Positions 53,071 through 64,000 of a stretch of 64,000 nucleotides of DNA are shown piece after piece. The stretch comes from Ahaetulla prasina (lineage: Eukaryota; Chordata; Lepidosauria; Squamata; Colubridae). The translations under genes and the position numbers were made by a program. Numbering within the stretch: position 1 is the first letter of the stretch; each line of letters begins with the position of its first letter. The notes beneath the pieces are model-generated. The model was not told the origin of the DNA. It worked only from the letters and a program-made list of their open reading frames with translations, and ran no database searches. Location of the stretch: contig NC_080540.1 of the NCBI RefSeq assembly GCF_028640845.1, forward strand, positions 260,138,958-260,202,957, written 5' to 3'.

Positions 53071-54000
53071 TGTGAGACACTTCATCAAGTTTCAGCGCCA
53101 GTGGTACATAGAAGCAAATTTAATTCTCAAAATATAGAATCGAAGACAAAAAAATGTAATTAATTTCCTCAGTGCTTTACAACTCCTGGAACTACTACTA
53201 AAGAATGGCTCCCTCAGGTTATTGGTCCCAATCCTTCCTCCTATTCACTCAATCTGTTTTTCAGAACTGATGAAACCTCATGGTTGATACATGGATTTTT
53301 TTTTTCTTCAGAGAATGAAGTATTGCAATGAGGTTTCTTTCAGGAAGCAAAAATGTTATGCAACAACCTTTGCATTATTCAACCACTTGATTTTAAACTT
53401 ATAGAAGACTGCAAAGCAAGTTCCATTTGAATTTTTAAGAACATTTTCTCCTTGAAAACTGGTGATAAATTATATCTGGAATCTCATTGTTAGAAAATGT
53501 ATTGTACATGAAAGTTGGTCAAGGAAGGGCATGTTGCTTTTACCTTCTAGTTCCATAGCTACTTTGACAAAAAAAATCTTTTGGCATTTGAAATGTCTTA
53601 ACAGATTTAAGAGGGTTTAAGAGGCTTGCATATCTATTCCTCAGAATATTTCTGGGCATACGGCTACATTTTTGCAAACTTGGCTTTTTCCTTCTTACAA
53701 ATAAATAGAATTAAAAATAAAGTGAAAAACAAATCAGTAGCTAGAATACTGGATGTAAAAGTACTCATTTGAATTTGCAGAACTTAATTTAAAAGATTTC
53801 TTCATAAAATGAGATGTTTTAGGAAAAGTATTTGTCTTTTTCATAACTGATAACAAAATTACATAAATGAGCTAATAAGGTTGTATAAGTTTCTCTGCAG
53901 GGGCAGGAAAGATGCTCCTAATTTGAGAACTTCAGGATATAACTGCACATATTTGATGTAATGGTTTGTCAAAATAAACCAAAATAAACCAAGCAATGAC
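53071..54000. other. Intergenic between the convergent genes
   Basis: AT-rich sequence without recognised features, between the hAT-like element and the end of FAM81B. Confidence 0.5.
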
Positions 54001-54021
54001 AATTGCTGTTAAGCCTTGCAT

Positions 54022-54027
54022 TTTATT
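54022..54027 (-). terminator. FAM81B: FAM81B polyadenylation signal
   Basis: AATAAA on the minus strand, about 185 bp past the FAM81B stop codon, a normal distance for a short 3' UTR. Confidence 0.6.
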
Positions 54028-54212
54028 TTTTTCAAACATAAATGAAGGGTTAATATTATTCTATTTTAACTTATGTATGTTCAGAATTATAACAGTGCTT
54101 TTGTTACAGAGTTACAGGAACAAAAGTGTGATATTGTAGAAATAAGTTAACTTTTTAAACCTTTTTAGTATTTTCCCTTGATGGAACAAATGTAAATGCT
54201 AAACAAAATGTA

Positions 54213-54343
54213 TTAATCTTTGAGTTCACTGAGTTTTCGCCGTAGCTTTTTCATATCTTGCTTGAATTTCTCTTCTTCAAGTTTTAGCTTTGTTGTCTGT
54301 ATATGTTTGAGTGCGTCAAGAGAGTCACGGATAGATTGAAATC
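54213..54343 (-). CDS. FAM81B: FAM81B terminal coding exon
   Basis: Two bases complete a split Gly codon, then FQSIRDSLDALKHIQTTKLK and 23 more residues to TAA. Acceptor AG at 54345-54344. Confidence 0.88.
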
Positions 54344-57300
54344 CTGGTAAATAACAGGCATCTTTTAGTAAAGTTGGCAAAATTATCATTAATATCACAT
54401 TTTGTGTTTATACAATATTCCAAAATAATTTTTGACTATTGCTTCTTAGCTTAAGGTCATCATTTGATCTACCATTTTAATGTGCCCTTGAAATATTTCA
54501 TGAACATTTTTTTCAATTAATTAAGTGAATGGACCAGCTTTAAGAGGAGCTAGTTTAGTTCTCCTTTGGTGCATAACTAATGTGAGGCCTGACATCAGAC
54601 TGATTAAAAGTATATACATATTTTCTGGTATGAAAACTGAGAAGACTAGAAATAACAATAGACCAGAACTCACAATTTCTCTATCTAAATATCAGAATAA
54701 TCAGTTATTTCTGCTGAAAGCTGTTTTTTGTCCTTCATGAAGAGAAATTTTTATATAGTGAACCACAGCAATGAGACACTCAGTTTTCCTGTTTATGGTA
54801 TGATTTGATAATCTGGAGAATGACAAAGTTGCGTGGCACACATGCAAACACACAAATGCATGTAAGTTCACCTGATCTGTATTCATTTTGCATTCCTTCT
54901 AGTTCATTCCACATCAGCTTTTCAAATCTGGTAATCTTTGCATGTAGTTTATTTTGATCATTTTTCACCTGGCTGAGTTCCACATCAAATTGCAATGTTT
55001 TTTCTGTGTTTTCTATTCTTTTGGAGACATAGTATAAACCATCTTCCAATTTCTTTTCCAGTATTTCCTTTTGAAAGAGTTATTTTGAAAAATGAAAATG
55101 TTATATTTATTCATTAGGAATGAAATTAACCCTGCTTGTGTGCTATATTTTTTCTGTAGAATTTCTATAATTTTTTAAATTATTTTTATTTGTAAATTTA
55201 CATTTATAAAAATGATAGATCTCATTTCCCAGTTAAATAGGTAACTGACTTTTTATGGAACAGCGAAGAAATTGGGATGGATTTAAAGTTAATCTGGTAT
55301 AAGAGGCTTCCAAAGTTTTTGATATACGTTTTATTGTGAAACTCTGAAGATGTTTCAGCTTATAATAATTGGTACAGTAAAGGGGCGGGCCAAAGAAATG
55401 TTGGGTATCAAAATCCTTTGCATGAAGCACAGATCTCACAAGTATATAGTACTATTAACTGCAAAAGCCTTTTTCCAGGATTTCAATTGAGCTTGGGAAA
55501 AAATGATTCTTCTTATTTTCTGGCTCATGTAGAAGTCTGGAAATAAAATTAAATCAACAACTGGCCATGAAGCAGCAACTCTTTCATCATGTTTAGATCC
55601 AACATTATAAAATGTTAAACACTAACTAAGATCCAAGCTATAATTAAAGATATGGGCAGAAATTACATCATTGGTTTCCTAATTTTTGAGCTAAAAAAAA
55701 ACCCTAGACAATCAGCCTAAATTCAGATGGATTGATCTCTGCAATTTGTATTGTTCAGAGTTGTGGATCAGTTTTTGGCAATTTAGTTTGTGGCTCTATC
55801 TGGATCAACACCAGTTTTCGCTATCTACTCTCTAGCAATTCTCCCCATGGTAAGTTTTGAACGAATAACATAGTATTTCTAAAATAGTGCTTAATTTGAC
55901 TATGAGATAGCTTTTCTGTTTCCCAAGCTTTTTTCTTGCCATCTTTTTATTTCAAATGGTATGTTTTCAATTCCAATATTTATAATTTGCTTTGGAAACC
56001 TTGTTGACTGAACAGTGGGGAATAAGCCCTTCTTTGAGAAAAATGGGCAGTTAAGTACAAAATATAAAGAAATGGTTTTTAATACATTAAGAAAAACAAT
56101 TATATATACTGCCATATAACTGTACCTCTTAACAAATATTTTTATTCATTTTCTTATTAGGTTTTTCATTAAGTGATTAGTTACTAAGCAGATACAAGCA
56201 CAATAAAGGTTATTGAAAAGAAACATCTCAAGATAGAATTGAAGATTTAAAACTGGAAGGCAGAGTCATTTCTAACTGATGAGAAGCCCATAGTGATTTT
56301 GTTTCCAAAAACCAAAGCACTTAGCAAACATTGACTTAAAGCTTCAATAGTTTTAATCTATAAAACACAACATTTAAAACTTGCTGCATGATGCAATAAT
56401 TTAGGATTAGCAATCATACAGTATGTCTTTTAGATTATTTTATAAAACAACTAAATTGTCTCCTTTTGAAATGAAAGTGAAGTGTTCCAAATTATCACAC
56501 CAACTGATCCTCTCCTGCCTCGCAAAAAAAAAAGAAGAAGAAGAAGAAGAAAGTTATGTTTAGATAGCATGTCCTGGTCCTGGATCAGCTACTTTCTGAA
56601 GCTAAACACTCTGCCTAAGTGCTTGCATGAACCCAACGTCCTTCCTCTGGCCAAAAACTCAAGCTGTAATTCAGATTGAAAAAAGAGCACTCTGCCTTCT
56701 GTTAGAAACTTATTTGAGATGGCATATTTTATTGCCTGTGACTGAAAGAACAACATCCATAATGTACACAAATCCACACAACTCTGACTGTCTCAAGTCC
56801 CCAAAGTAACTTTAGTATATTACATTTTTCTAACAATATATTGAACACAAAAAGCAAAGATGAATGGGCTCTCAAAGTCTGGTAATAAAATCTGATTGGC
56901 TCCTATGCTCCTTTCAGGTGTTCCTAACTTCTGTTGTAGATTCTTCATCAGATAATAATCTCACTATCCTCTTTCCCCGAATTCCCTGCTGGCTCATTTC
57001 CATTACTCAGCCAGTATTACTCATGTAAGATTACTGCAAATGTTAAGCAGATCTAAACACTTATCTATTTAAAATCTTTCTGCTCTCCTTTCATAAAAGA
57101 GGCTTTTTGAGAAAGCGTGTTATGCTTGTATTTTTTGCATGAATTACAAAAGCACTTGCCAATCTCTCCTTGATTGTAGCAAAGAGCTGGTTTGTGAAGT
57201 GGACTTGCTCTTGTTCAGATCTCCTCAACTCACTTTCCATCCACTTTCGTTGGTTTTGAATTTGATCTTTAAAATCATTTAAAATACCATTTATCCTAAT

Positions 57301-60300
57301 ATTTAAAAAGAAATTCTTTTTAATTTTCATGAAAATGAAACATGAAACATGCAGTTCTTCTGTACCATGATCTCACTACAAAAGCAATTTAAATAATAAG
57401 TAAATGGGTTTTTTATGTTAATTTTTTTTCTTAGTTTAGTCTTAATTTTCTTATGACAACCAAACTCATGTGGGTAAAAGCTTCACTCAAACAACTTTCA
57501 TAAACTTATTCAGATTTCATGTCATGAAATCTGAATACTCTTCAGTTTTGCCACTTTTGGTAGTTAACAGTTTTCTGAAGTGGCAACATTGGTAGTATGT
57601 TTTTAGTTTCAAGGCTATAAATACTTATATGATATTTGATGACATGTATTCTCCCAACAAGAGAGATCTTTAAAACGTATTTTGAAAGTGATTAAAGGCT
57701 TTGCATTTTTAAGCATTATAAGTCAGCTTCTGATCACAGCTTTTACAATGGCAAATCTAGATATTTTGGAAGTATAGGAAAGAAGTTGTATATGAGCATC
57801 AATGGTGTGTGTTTGTGTGTGTATGTGACCACAACTGGTGAACAGATATGTGTAAGACAAGAATGAAGTGAAGAAACAACACTTCTCCAAACACTTCTGT
57901 TTGGTCTACTTATCCTGTTTTTTAAAAAATACACTGATTTTACAATTAAATATAAATAGATCTTCATCTCACATCTGAATTAGTATTTCACATTTGACAA
58001 AAAGCAGTTCAGAATGCAAGGGAGTATAGTTGTAGCATCTGTATCTTATTAAAGCAGCTGCATCTTTTCAAGTTTAAGCAGCCCTTTCAGTAAGGCTTTC
58101 ACTGAAATAATATCAATCTTAGAAACACACTTAGTTACTTCAATGAGCGTAGATAGGTGCTGCATTTAAGTACTTGTGTTCAAAAGCAATTCTTCAAAAA
58201 GAAAACTGAAGCATAGCACAGCTATATTTTACACTTCTTAGGAAAATAAAGATCTGATATGGTTATATATAGCATAAATACTCTCCTCACCCATTTTTAT
58301 AGTCTTTTTCCTTTTCTAAACCCTTAACAGTTTTATTTCTTATTTATTTTATGTATTTATAAAGCAAAATTAGAAACTGCCCAATTCACTCACAAAATGA
58401 CTGTTTACAAAAACAAATTTACACTGATTTTCTGTTTTCTTTCTACTTATTTAGTTTCATGATAGTTTTTTTTGTATTAAATAAGAAAAGTTTTGTTCTT
58501 ACAGCTATTAGTAAAAGTAAATGAAAGCACTGTGCAGTTTCAGTTAAAGCACTGAATTAACTTTGCAAAAAAGATTTATGTGATTTCATAAACATTTATT
58601 CTTGTTGGCCTGTCAGGATTTTTAAAGGCCAATAAATTAATTTGGTGCTGTTCCCTCTTGCCAATACCATTGTACCGTAACTTCTCACCAAGCACATTAA
58701 CATAATTGAAAAGCTTTGTTGTTCCCTTACTTGAAGTCCAAGAGCTGCAATTCATGGTGTTGATCACCCTGTATTGTCTTTAAATTTGAAGTTTGCTCTG
58801 AGTTTGAAGTCTCTATCTTGCCTAAAAGCTGCATTACCTAATAGGAACAACAACAACAATAAAACATTATGAGCTAAAATCCCAGCATTTACATTAAATA
58901 CAAATTATGACTGCAGTGACTAAGGGAAAAGTCAGAATTTCAGATAGATTAATTCTTATAAGCTTTTCTCAGAATTAATTTTGCTACATAATAAAAAATT
59001 CCCATCTATTCCAAAATAATTATTAATGTCCAGTGTTTGTTGTATTTTTTTATAGAGTTTTTGTAAAGAAGTGATCAGATTATACATAGGTTGAGAGAGA
59101 AAGTGAAGATGAGATCCTTTTAGCTAATATTCTACATTTTCAGGAAGAGCTATGCTATGTGTCAGAGGTGGGTTTCAGCAGGTTCTGACCAGTTCTGGAG
59201 AACCGGCAGTGGAAATTTTGAGTAGTCGGAGACCAGTAAATACCACCTCTGACTGGTACCACCCCCATCTATTCTCTGCCTCCCAAGTCCGAGCTGATCG
59301 GGAGGAAATGGGGATTTTGCAGTAACCTTCTCCTGGAGTGGGGTGGGAATGGAGATTTTACAGTATCCTCCCCCTGCCACACCCACCAAGCCATGCCCAC
59401 CAAGCTATGCCATGCCCACCAAGCCACGGCCACAGAACTGGTAGTAAAAAAATTTGAATCCCACCACTGCTATGTGGTAATCCATTTGGAATAGTCAACA
59501 AGTATGAATCTTTTTCATGAGAAGGTTTTAATTGTCCTACTTCTGTCACATTTCTGCATGAAAGGCTTACCTTTGTTTGTACATAGTGACTGTTTTGGAT
59601 AACAGTCATTTGCAGTTATGACAGTGATGAAAAAGTAATTTTGCAACCAATCCTTAGAGGGTTTTTAAAGCATAAGAAAGCTGAAGTAGGATTGTAAACA
59701 TAGTCTTGCTTTCTCTTGATGACTGCTTCACTTAACAACCAAGTTTCTAGTTCCAATTGTGGCTGCTAAATGAGTACTACTTGTATCAGTAACTCATGTT
59801 ATATGGTTATGCAAGCATTTGTTTTGTTTTTTCCTTGGTTGCAGAAGAAGCTTTGTTTCTAAGAACTATGGGCAAGTTCAAAAGAGCTTCATTTTACATT
59901 TTCTACATAGAACACATCTGCTTATCTTTTGTCAGTAAGTATGATCCTTTGATACAGGAAAAATACAAAATTTGGGAAATTCATATATTGATAATAGTGA
60001 TAAGGACATCAGATAAGCATTTCTTTACAAGGGGAACAAAGCCCATACTCTAATAGAGAGCTGGAGAACTTTTGGTCTGTGGGATGGTTATGGAAGCCCC
60101 TGCAAAAGTCCCACCTAAGACTTTGAGCCTTCTTCAAAGCCTTCATGTTCCTCATCAAGAAAAGCTCAATGCACATATAAAGCCAGATAATTTTGAAGCT
60201 TATAGCTGGCCTACCTAGGTTGACCATTCACCTCAAGAATAGTGGTAGACATTAACAGATGTCCAGGAATCAAATTAACAAAATGAAAAATAATCTTGCC

Positions 60301-62438
60301 CTTAATTAGGAATACAGAAAAGGTAAAGGTGTGAAAAACTACTTAAGAACAAGTTTTAATACGATGAGCCAGAAGTATATACTTCACAAGATTTTAACAG
60401 CAAGCACCAGTTATAATTGATTAGTCTGAGAGTATAACCTCATAAAAATTTTAAGTGTATCAATAACCTGGTAATTTCAACGGAAGAATAATTTTAAATT
60501 TACTCTGAACATTATATGGTACAGAATGTTTTTTATATATTCGGCAGCAATGTGGACTAACTTGAACAATTCTGGAAAATGATTCACACCCATATGAGAC
60601 AAACCAATATGAAACAAATTCTTATTTCAACCTACAATACTACTATTATACTTCACTAAACCACATATCTCCTCAGAGTGTATAGAACTGGCCTATAAGC
60701 AATAATTGCTGAAAGGATATTATCTGCTTCTTACTGAGAAGGTTGTCAAATCCCATTAATGGAAGAATAGCTAACCAAGCATGGGAATATGTCTCAATGT
60801 CAGTAATTATTTTCTATACCATTCTAGACAAATGGTTATCCAATCTCTTCTTGAAAACATCCAGCAATGGAGCACCCATAACCCAAGCTGTTCTATTAAT
60901 TCTCACTACCAGGAAATTCATCCTTATTTTCAGGCTGGATCTCCCTCTGATGATCTTCCACTAATTGCTTCTTGTCCTGCCCTCAGGGTCTATGGATAAT
61001 AAATTGATCTTTCTGTGACCATCCTTCAATTATTGGAAGACCGATATCAGGTCTCCCCTAAATCTTCTCTTTATTAGTCTAAAATGCCTAGTTCTCTTAA
61101 TCATTGATTTAGCCTCCAGATCCCTTACCATCTTTCTTACACTTCTCTGCACTCTTTTTAGGGCTTCAGCATCTTTTTTATATTGTGCTGACTAGAACTC
61201 AATTCCAAATATGGCCTCATTAATGCAGTACTATCACTTCCTGCATTTTTGCTGCTATCCCTCTGTTGATCCAATCCAGGATTCTGATGGCTTTTGGGGG
61301 CAACTGCAGCATGCTGCTAACTCATACTTAAGTAGTGAGTCACCTGAATAGCTAGATCCCTCTCACAGGCACTATGTTTGAGACAGGTACTGCCTACCCT
61401 GTACCTGTGTAGCCTAAATGCAGGACTTTACTTTTCTCACTACTGAACTGCATCTTGTTGGATAGGGCCCAATGCACAAGTCTGTCAAAATCCTTCTAAC
61501 AAGATCCTTGACTCTATATTACAAAATATTAGCAATTTCCTCCAGCTTAGTGTTATCCACAAATTTAATGAGCCCCACTTCAATCCCCTCATCTAGTTCA
61601 TTTATGGAAGATGCTGAAGAGCACTGGGCCCAAAAGAGAATCTTGAAGTATTCCACTGCATACTTCCCTCCATGTAGATGTAGTTCCATTGAGGAACACA
61701 TGCTGAGTGCAGTTGGCCAGGCAACTGAAATCCATTTAGTGGTAGCACTGTCTATCCCACCTTCTTCTGTCTTACCAAGAACTAGGCTGTGGTCTACTTT
61801 ATCAAACACCTTGCTGATATCTAAGTATACTATATTCATAGCATTTCCTTAGTCCACTAATCTAGCCACTCTACCAAAGAAGACAATCAAGTTTGTTTGG
61901 CATGACCTGTTTTTAACAAATGTTTAGTGCAATAATGCTTGGGAATCTCAGGACCTTTTCGGTGTTACAAAAAAAATCCTGTATCTTTGTGTTTTACAAT
62001 TGTATTAATAAGCTGTCATTATTCAAAAATAATGTTACAAACGGTAAGTATTGTGATGATGCAGCTTCATTTCTCAGTCTCCATATTTCAGCACTGTACT
62101 ATGTTAATTGTACAATTGGCTATTGCAATTATTCTGGATCTTTATTCCATCATAATGCTGCTGTATCTCCTTCACCTTCTGTATGGAAAAAAAACCATCT
62201 GTTTTTCCTCTTCCATTAACATGAGTCAGCAATTTTAAATCAAATGGAGAAGTTGAATGATTTGTAACATACAGTACAGATGAATAGATTCACTTCAGAG
62301 CCACTCACCTTCATCTCAATATTATTCACATAATTGTCCAAGGAAGACTGAACAGCATGAATTTCTTTCTCTAGTTTTGAAATCTCATGCCTGCTGATAT
62401 TGATATCTCCAGAGAGTTTGGCAATGCTAGCATCGCAT
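54213..62438 (-). CDS. FAM81B: FAM81B, C-terminal half (last five coding exons; 5' part outside the window)
   Basis: FAM81B is a coiled-coil protein, paralogue of FAM81A; the family is expressed mainly in ciliated cells and testis and its molecular role is not settled. Exons in transcript order: 62438-62309, 58837-58731, 57295-57148, 55067-54872, 54343-54213. They join in frame into about 237 codons. Motifs shared with FAM81A: CDASIAKLSGDINISRHEIS, then EQTSNLK...HHELQLLD, then DQIQNQRKWMESE, EKKLEDGLYYVSKRI, and KLEEEKFKQDMKKLRRKLSE before the stop. Nearly the whole is predicted coiled coil (regular Leu/Ile spacing, rich in Glu and Lys). The human protein is about 450 residues, so roughly half is here. 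B rather than A is chosen because FAM81B is the known neighbour of SKIC3, facing it. Confidence 0.88.
54872..55067 (-). CDS. FAM81B: FAM81B penultimate coding exon
   Basis: Encodes EILEKKLEDGLYYVSKRIEN and KITRFEKLMWNELEGMQNEY. 196 bp; begins in phase 0 after AAAG, ends in phase 1 with donor GTGAAC. Confidence 0.9.
55068..57147 (-). other. FAM81B intron
   Basis: Contains an (AAG)n run at 56535-56552. I see no named transposon or second gene. Confidence 0.5.
57148..57295 (-). CDS. FAM81B: FAM81B internal coding exon (donor uncertain)
   Basis: Encodes DQIQNQRKWMESELRRSEQE and FTNQLFATIKERL. Two in-frame donors are possible: TTTT|GTAATT ending at 57148 (adds ASAF; length then equals FAM81A) or a GC donor TTG|GCAAGT ending at 57160. 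Both leave phase 0. Confidence 0.8.
57296..58730 (-). other. FAM81B intron, nothing recognised
   Basis: AT-rich with a short GT-rich run near 57806-57826. No repeat ends or coding frames identified. Confidence 0.5.
58731..58837 (-). CDS. FAM81B: FAM81B internal coding exon
   Basis: Encodes VMQLLGKIETSNSEQTSNLK and QGDQHHELQLLDFK, close to the FAM81A segment ending NHQLQLLDTK. Phase 0 to 2; donor GTAAGG. Confidence 0.9.
59163..59469. mobile_element. hAT-like MITE, 307 bp
   Basis: Starts CAGAGGTGGGTTTCAGCAGG, ends TTTGAATCCCACCACTG. Flanks CTATGTGT and CTATGTGG match at seven of eight. Close relative of 10420-10753. Confidence 0.87.
60740..61920 (-). pseudogene. CR1 LINE remnant with reverse-transcriptase motifs
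   Basis: The minus strand has NIVYLDISKVFDKVDHSLVL (CR1 YLDFSKAFDTV motif) and IKFVDNTKLEEIA (the FADDTKL catalytic motif, with its Asp pair damaged), then the RLVHWALSNKMQF and VLHLG-like segment toward lower coordinates. Frameshifts and stops show it is dead. Confidence 0.8.
62309..62438 (-). CDS. FAM81B: FAM81B internal coding exon
   Basis: Encodes CDASIAKLSGDINISRHEIS and KLEKEIHAVQSSLDNYVNN. CDASIA is shared with FAM81A. Donor GTGAGT. The preceding exon must supply two bases of an Arg codon and lies outside the window. Confidence 0.92.
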
Positions 62439-62864
62439 CTAGAAAGTTGATAACAAAGAAGAGGATAGTTGCTGTATTTCCTCTTTACCATAAATTCCCT
62501 CTTCTGTAATCATTCAGAAGTGTATCTCCAACAAGAATTTTCTTCCCTAAGGAAGGATTATGTATTTTATACCTTCACTCTTTTTTGATTCTTGAAACCC
62601 TTCGTTTCAGATGTCTGACTACTCACTTCTGCTGGCTGCTAAACTCTGCTATAAAATTTAACTTAGTTGCACTACATTACAGTAGTTGTTTCCCTTTTTA
62701 ATTTACCCTAATGCTAAGTACATGTGTGCCTCATTTTCCAGGATATTTGGCAACATCATAAAAGAAAGATATAACATTCCTGCCCCCTTATTCCACTTCT
62801 ATGGACTTTTCCCCAAAATCTCCAAAGGTTAATGTATTACTGTGAAATCTCTTATGGTTTATAG

Positions 62865-63372
62865 CAGGGGTGAAATCTAAAAATTTTCCCTACTGGTTCT
62901 GGGCGAGGCTTAATTGGTGGGCGTGGCTTGGTGGGCAGGTGACTGAATGGGCATGGTCAATAATAATAAATAATAAAAATAATAAAGTATACAAAACTTG
63001 GGAGGCACCAGTCTACCTTCTTTAAAAATAGAGGCCCTGGTCTACCAAGTGCCTTTTACTGAGAGGCTCCGTCTACCAAGTGCCCTTTTTTGGCAGGCAC
63101 TGGTCTACCTTCTTTAAAAATAGAGGCACTAGTCTACTAGCTGCCTACGGCGCTGATCAGCTGTAGTGCAGCCCTTTGAAGTGCTGCGGCAGTCATTTAA
63201 GACCGTTTGCAGCTATATCACCACCGAGAGCTTCAGGGACAGAGAAGAGGAACAGCAAGGTGTGGGCATTGGGGGAGGGGGCAGGGATTTTTACTACCGG
63301 TTCTCCGAACTACCTGCCCCAATCGCTACCGGATCACACGATCAGGTCCGAACCGGGAGCATTTCACCCCTG
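62865..63372. mobile_element. hAT-like MITE, 508 bp
   Basis: Starts CAGGGGTGAAATCTAAAA and ends CATTTCACCCCTG. Flanks GTTTATAG (62857-62864) and GTTCATAG (63373-63380) match at seven of eight bases. Confidence 0.88.
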
Positions 63373-63544
63373 GTTCATAGTCCTTATACTTTTCATTCTT
63401 CTTCTTCTACATTCTTTTATATCTCTGAGGCAAAACCAACAAACCCTTGTAGCATGTTGAGGAGTTATTAGCATAAACTTTTATGAATCAGAGTTCATTT
63501 TATCGGATATATGAACAGCGGCTCATTAAATTTAAATTATATAT

Positions 63545-64000
63545 AGGTTGATTGATTATGTAACATTAAGTTGTTTTCCATTCCTAGCAACCACATAAAT
63601 CTCTTTTTTCCATGTCAACCTATCCCTGTCCTATTCTTTCATGTCTCCCAGCGGTATACTCATTGCCTCTATAACTGAGTCCATTCACCATGCTGCTGGT
63701 CTTCCTCTTCTCTTTTCTATCTTTTTCAGCATTAAAGCTTTTTCTAGAAAGCCTGGTTTTTGAATCAGGTGTCCAAAGTAGAATAATTTGAGCCTGGTCA
63801 TTTGTCCCTTGAGTGAGAAGTCTGGGTTGATTTGTTCAAAGTTCCATAGGTTTGGTTGCTTGGCTGACCATAATATACTGTCTTCTCCAGTACCAATGCT
63901 AAAAACACCAGTATTCTTCTTATCCTATAAAGTCCAACTTCCACTTCCATAGTGTGTCACAGAGAATACCATGGTTTGTACAATTCTGATCTTTGTAGGT
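63545..64000 (-). pseudogene. BovB/RTE LINE reverse-transcriptase remnant, runs off the window
   Basis: The segment reads TCCTAGCAACCACATAAAT, ATTCACCATGCTGCTGGTCT and AATTTGAGCCTGGTCATTTG, matching the reverse strand of the BovB 3' coding region, widespread in squamates. The element continues past 64000. Confidence 0.75.

Noticed and set aside
61472..61852. 126-codon plus-strand frame
   Set aside because: Antisense shadow of the CR1 reverse-transcriptase remnant.
62865..63471. Open frames at 63166-63471
   Set aside because: Partly within the hAT-like element and without similarity to FAM81B or other genes.

Overview
This is vertebrate nuclear DNA and almost certainly from a snake. Genes are split into short exons with GT-AG introns. 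The repeat load is typical of squamates: a CR1/L3-type LINE end carrying an (ATTCT)n tail, which is the AATAG microsatellite known to be seeded by snake CR1 elements; a BovB/RTE fragment; L1 remnants; tRNA-derived SINEs; and many short hAT-like and mariner-like elements.

Layout. 1-650: flank with no coding exon that I can identify. About 650-1150: GC-rich, CpG-rich promoter with a perfect CRE palindrome and an NRF1-like site. About 830-893: non-coding exon 1. 2479-50735 (+): the whole coding region of SKIC3 (TTC37), the tetratricopeptide scaffold of the cytosolic SKI complex. Forty coding exons, all phase-compatible, join to 1,561 codons plus stop; the human protein is about 1,564. 50736 to about 51180: 3' UTR. 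54213-62438 (-): the last five coding exons of FAM81B, a coiled-coil protein, transcribed toward SKIC3; its 5' part lies beyond the window. The order FAM81B / SKIC3 with convergent transcription is the known amniote arrangement. The expected head-to-head neighbour ARSK shows no coding exon here. 63540-64000: BovB/RTE LINE remnant running off the edge.

Most striking feature. About 1.7 kb carrying SKIC3 exons 18 and 19 is present twice in tandem (about 19755-21450 and 21451-23190). The exons are identical in both copies. Together they are 280 nt, not a multiple of three, so an mRNA using both copies would frameshift and stop 15 codons into the second exon 18. Either one copy is always skipped, or this is a broken allele, or it is an assembly artefact; clustered homopolymer-length differences in one part of the unit favour assembly trouble.

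Other structure. At least eleven short hAT-like elements (not counting duplicated copies) lie in introns and flanks; ten have matching 8-bp target duplications that can be read directly (seven perfect, three with one mismatch). There is also a solo LTR on the minus strand, and a 281-bp inverted repeat whose arms carry a hammerhead-ribozyme-like core. No bacterial-type system, CRISPR array or operon is present.
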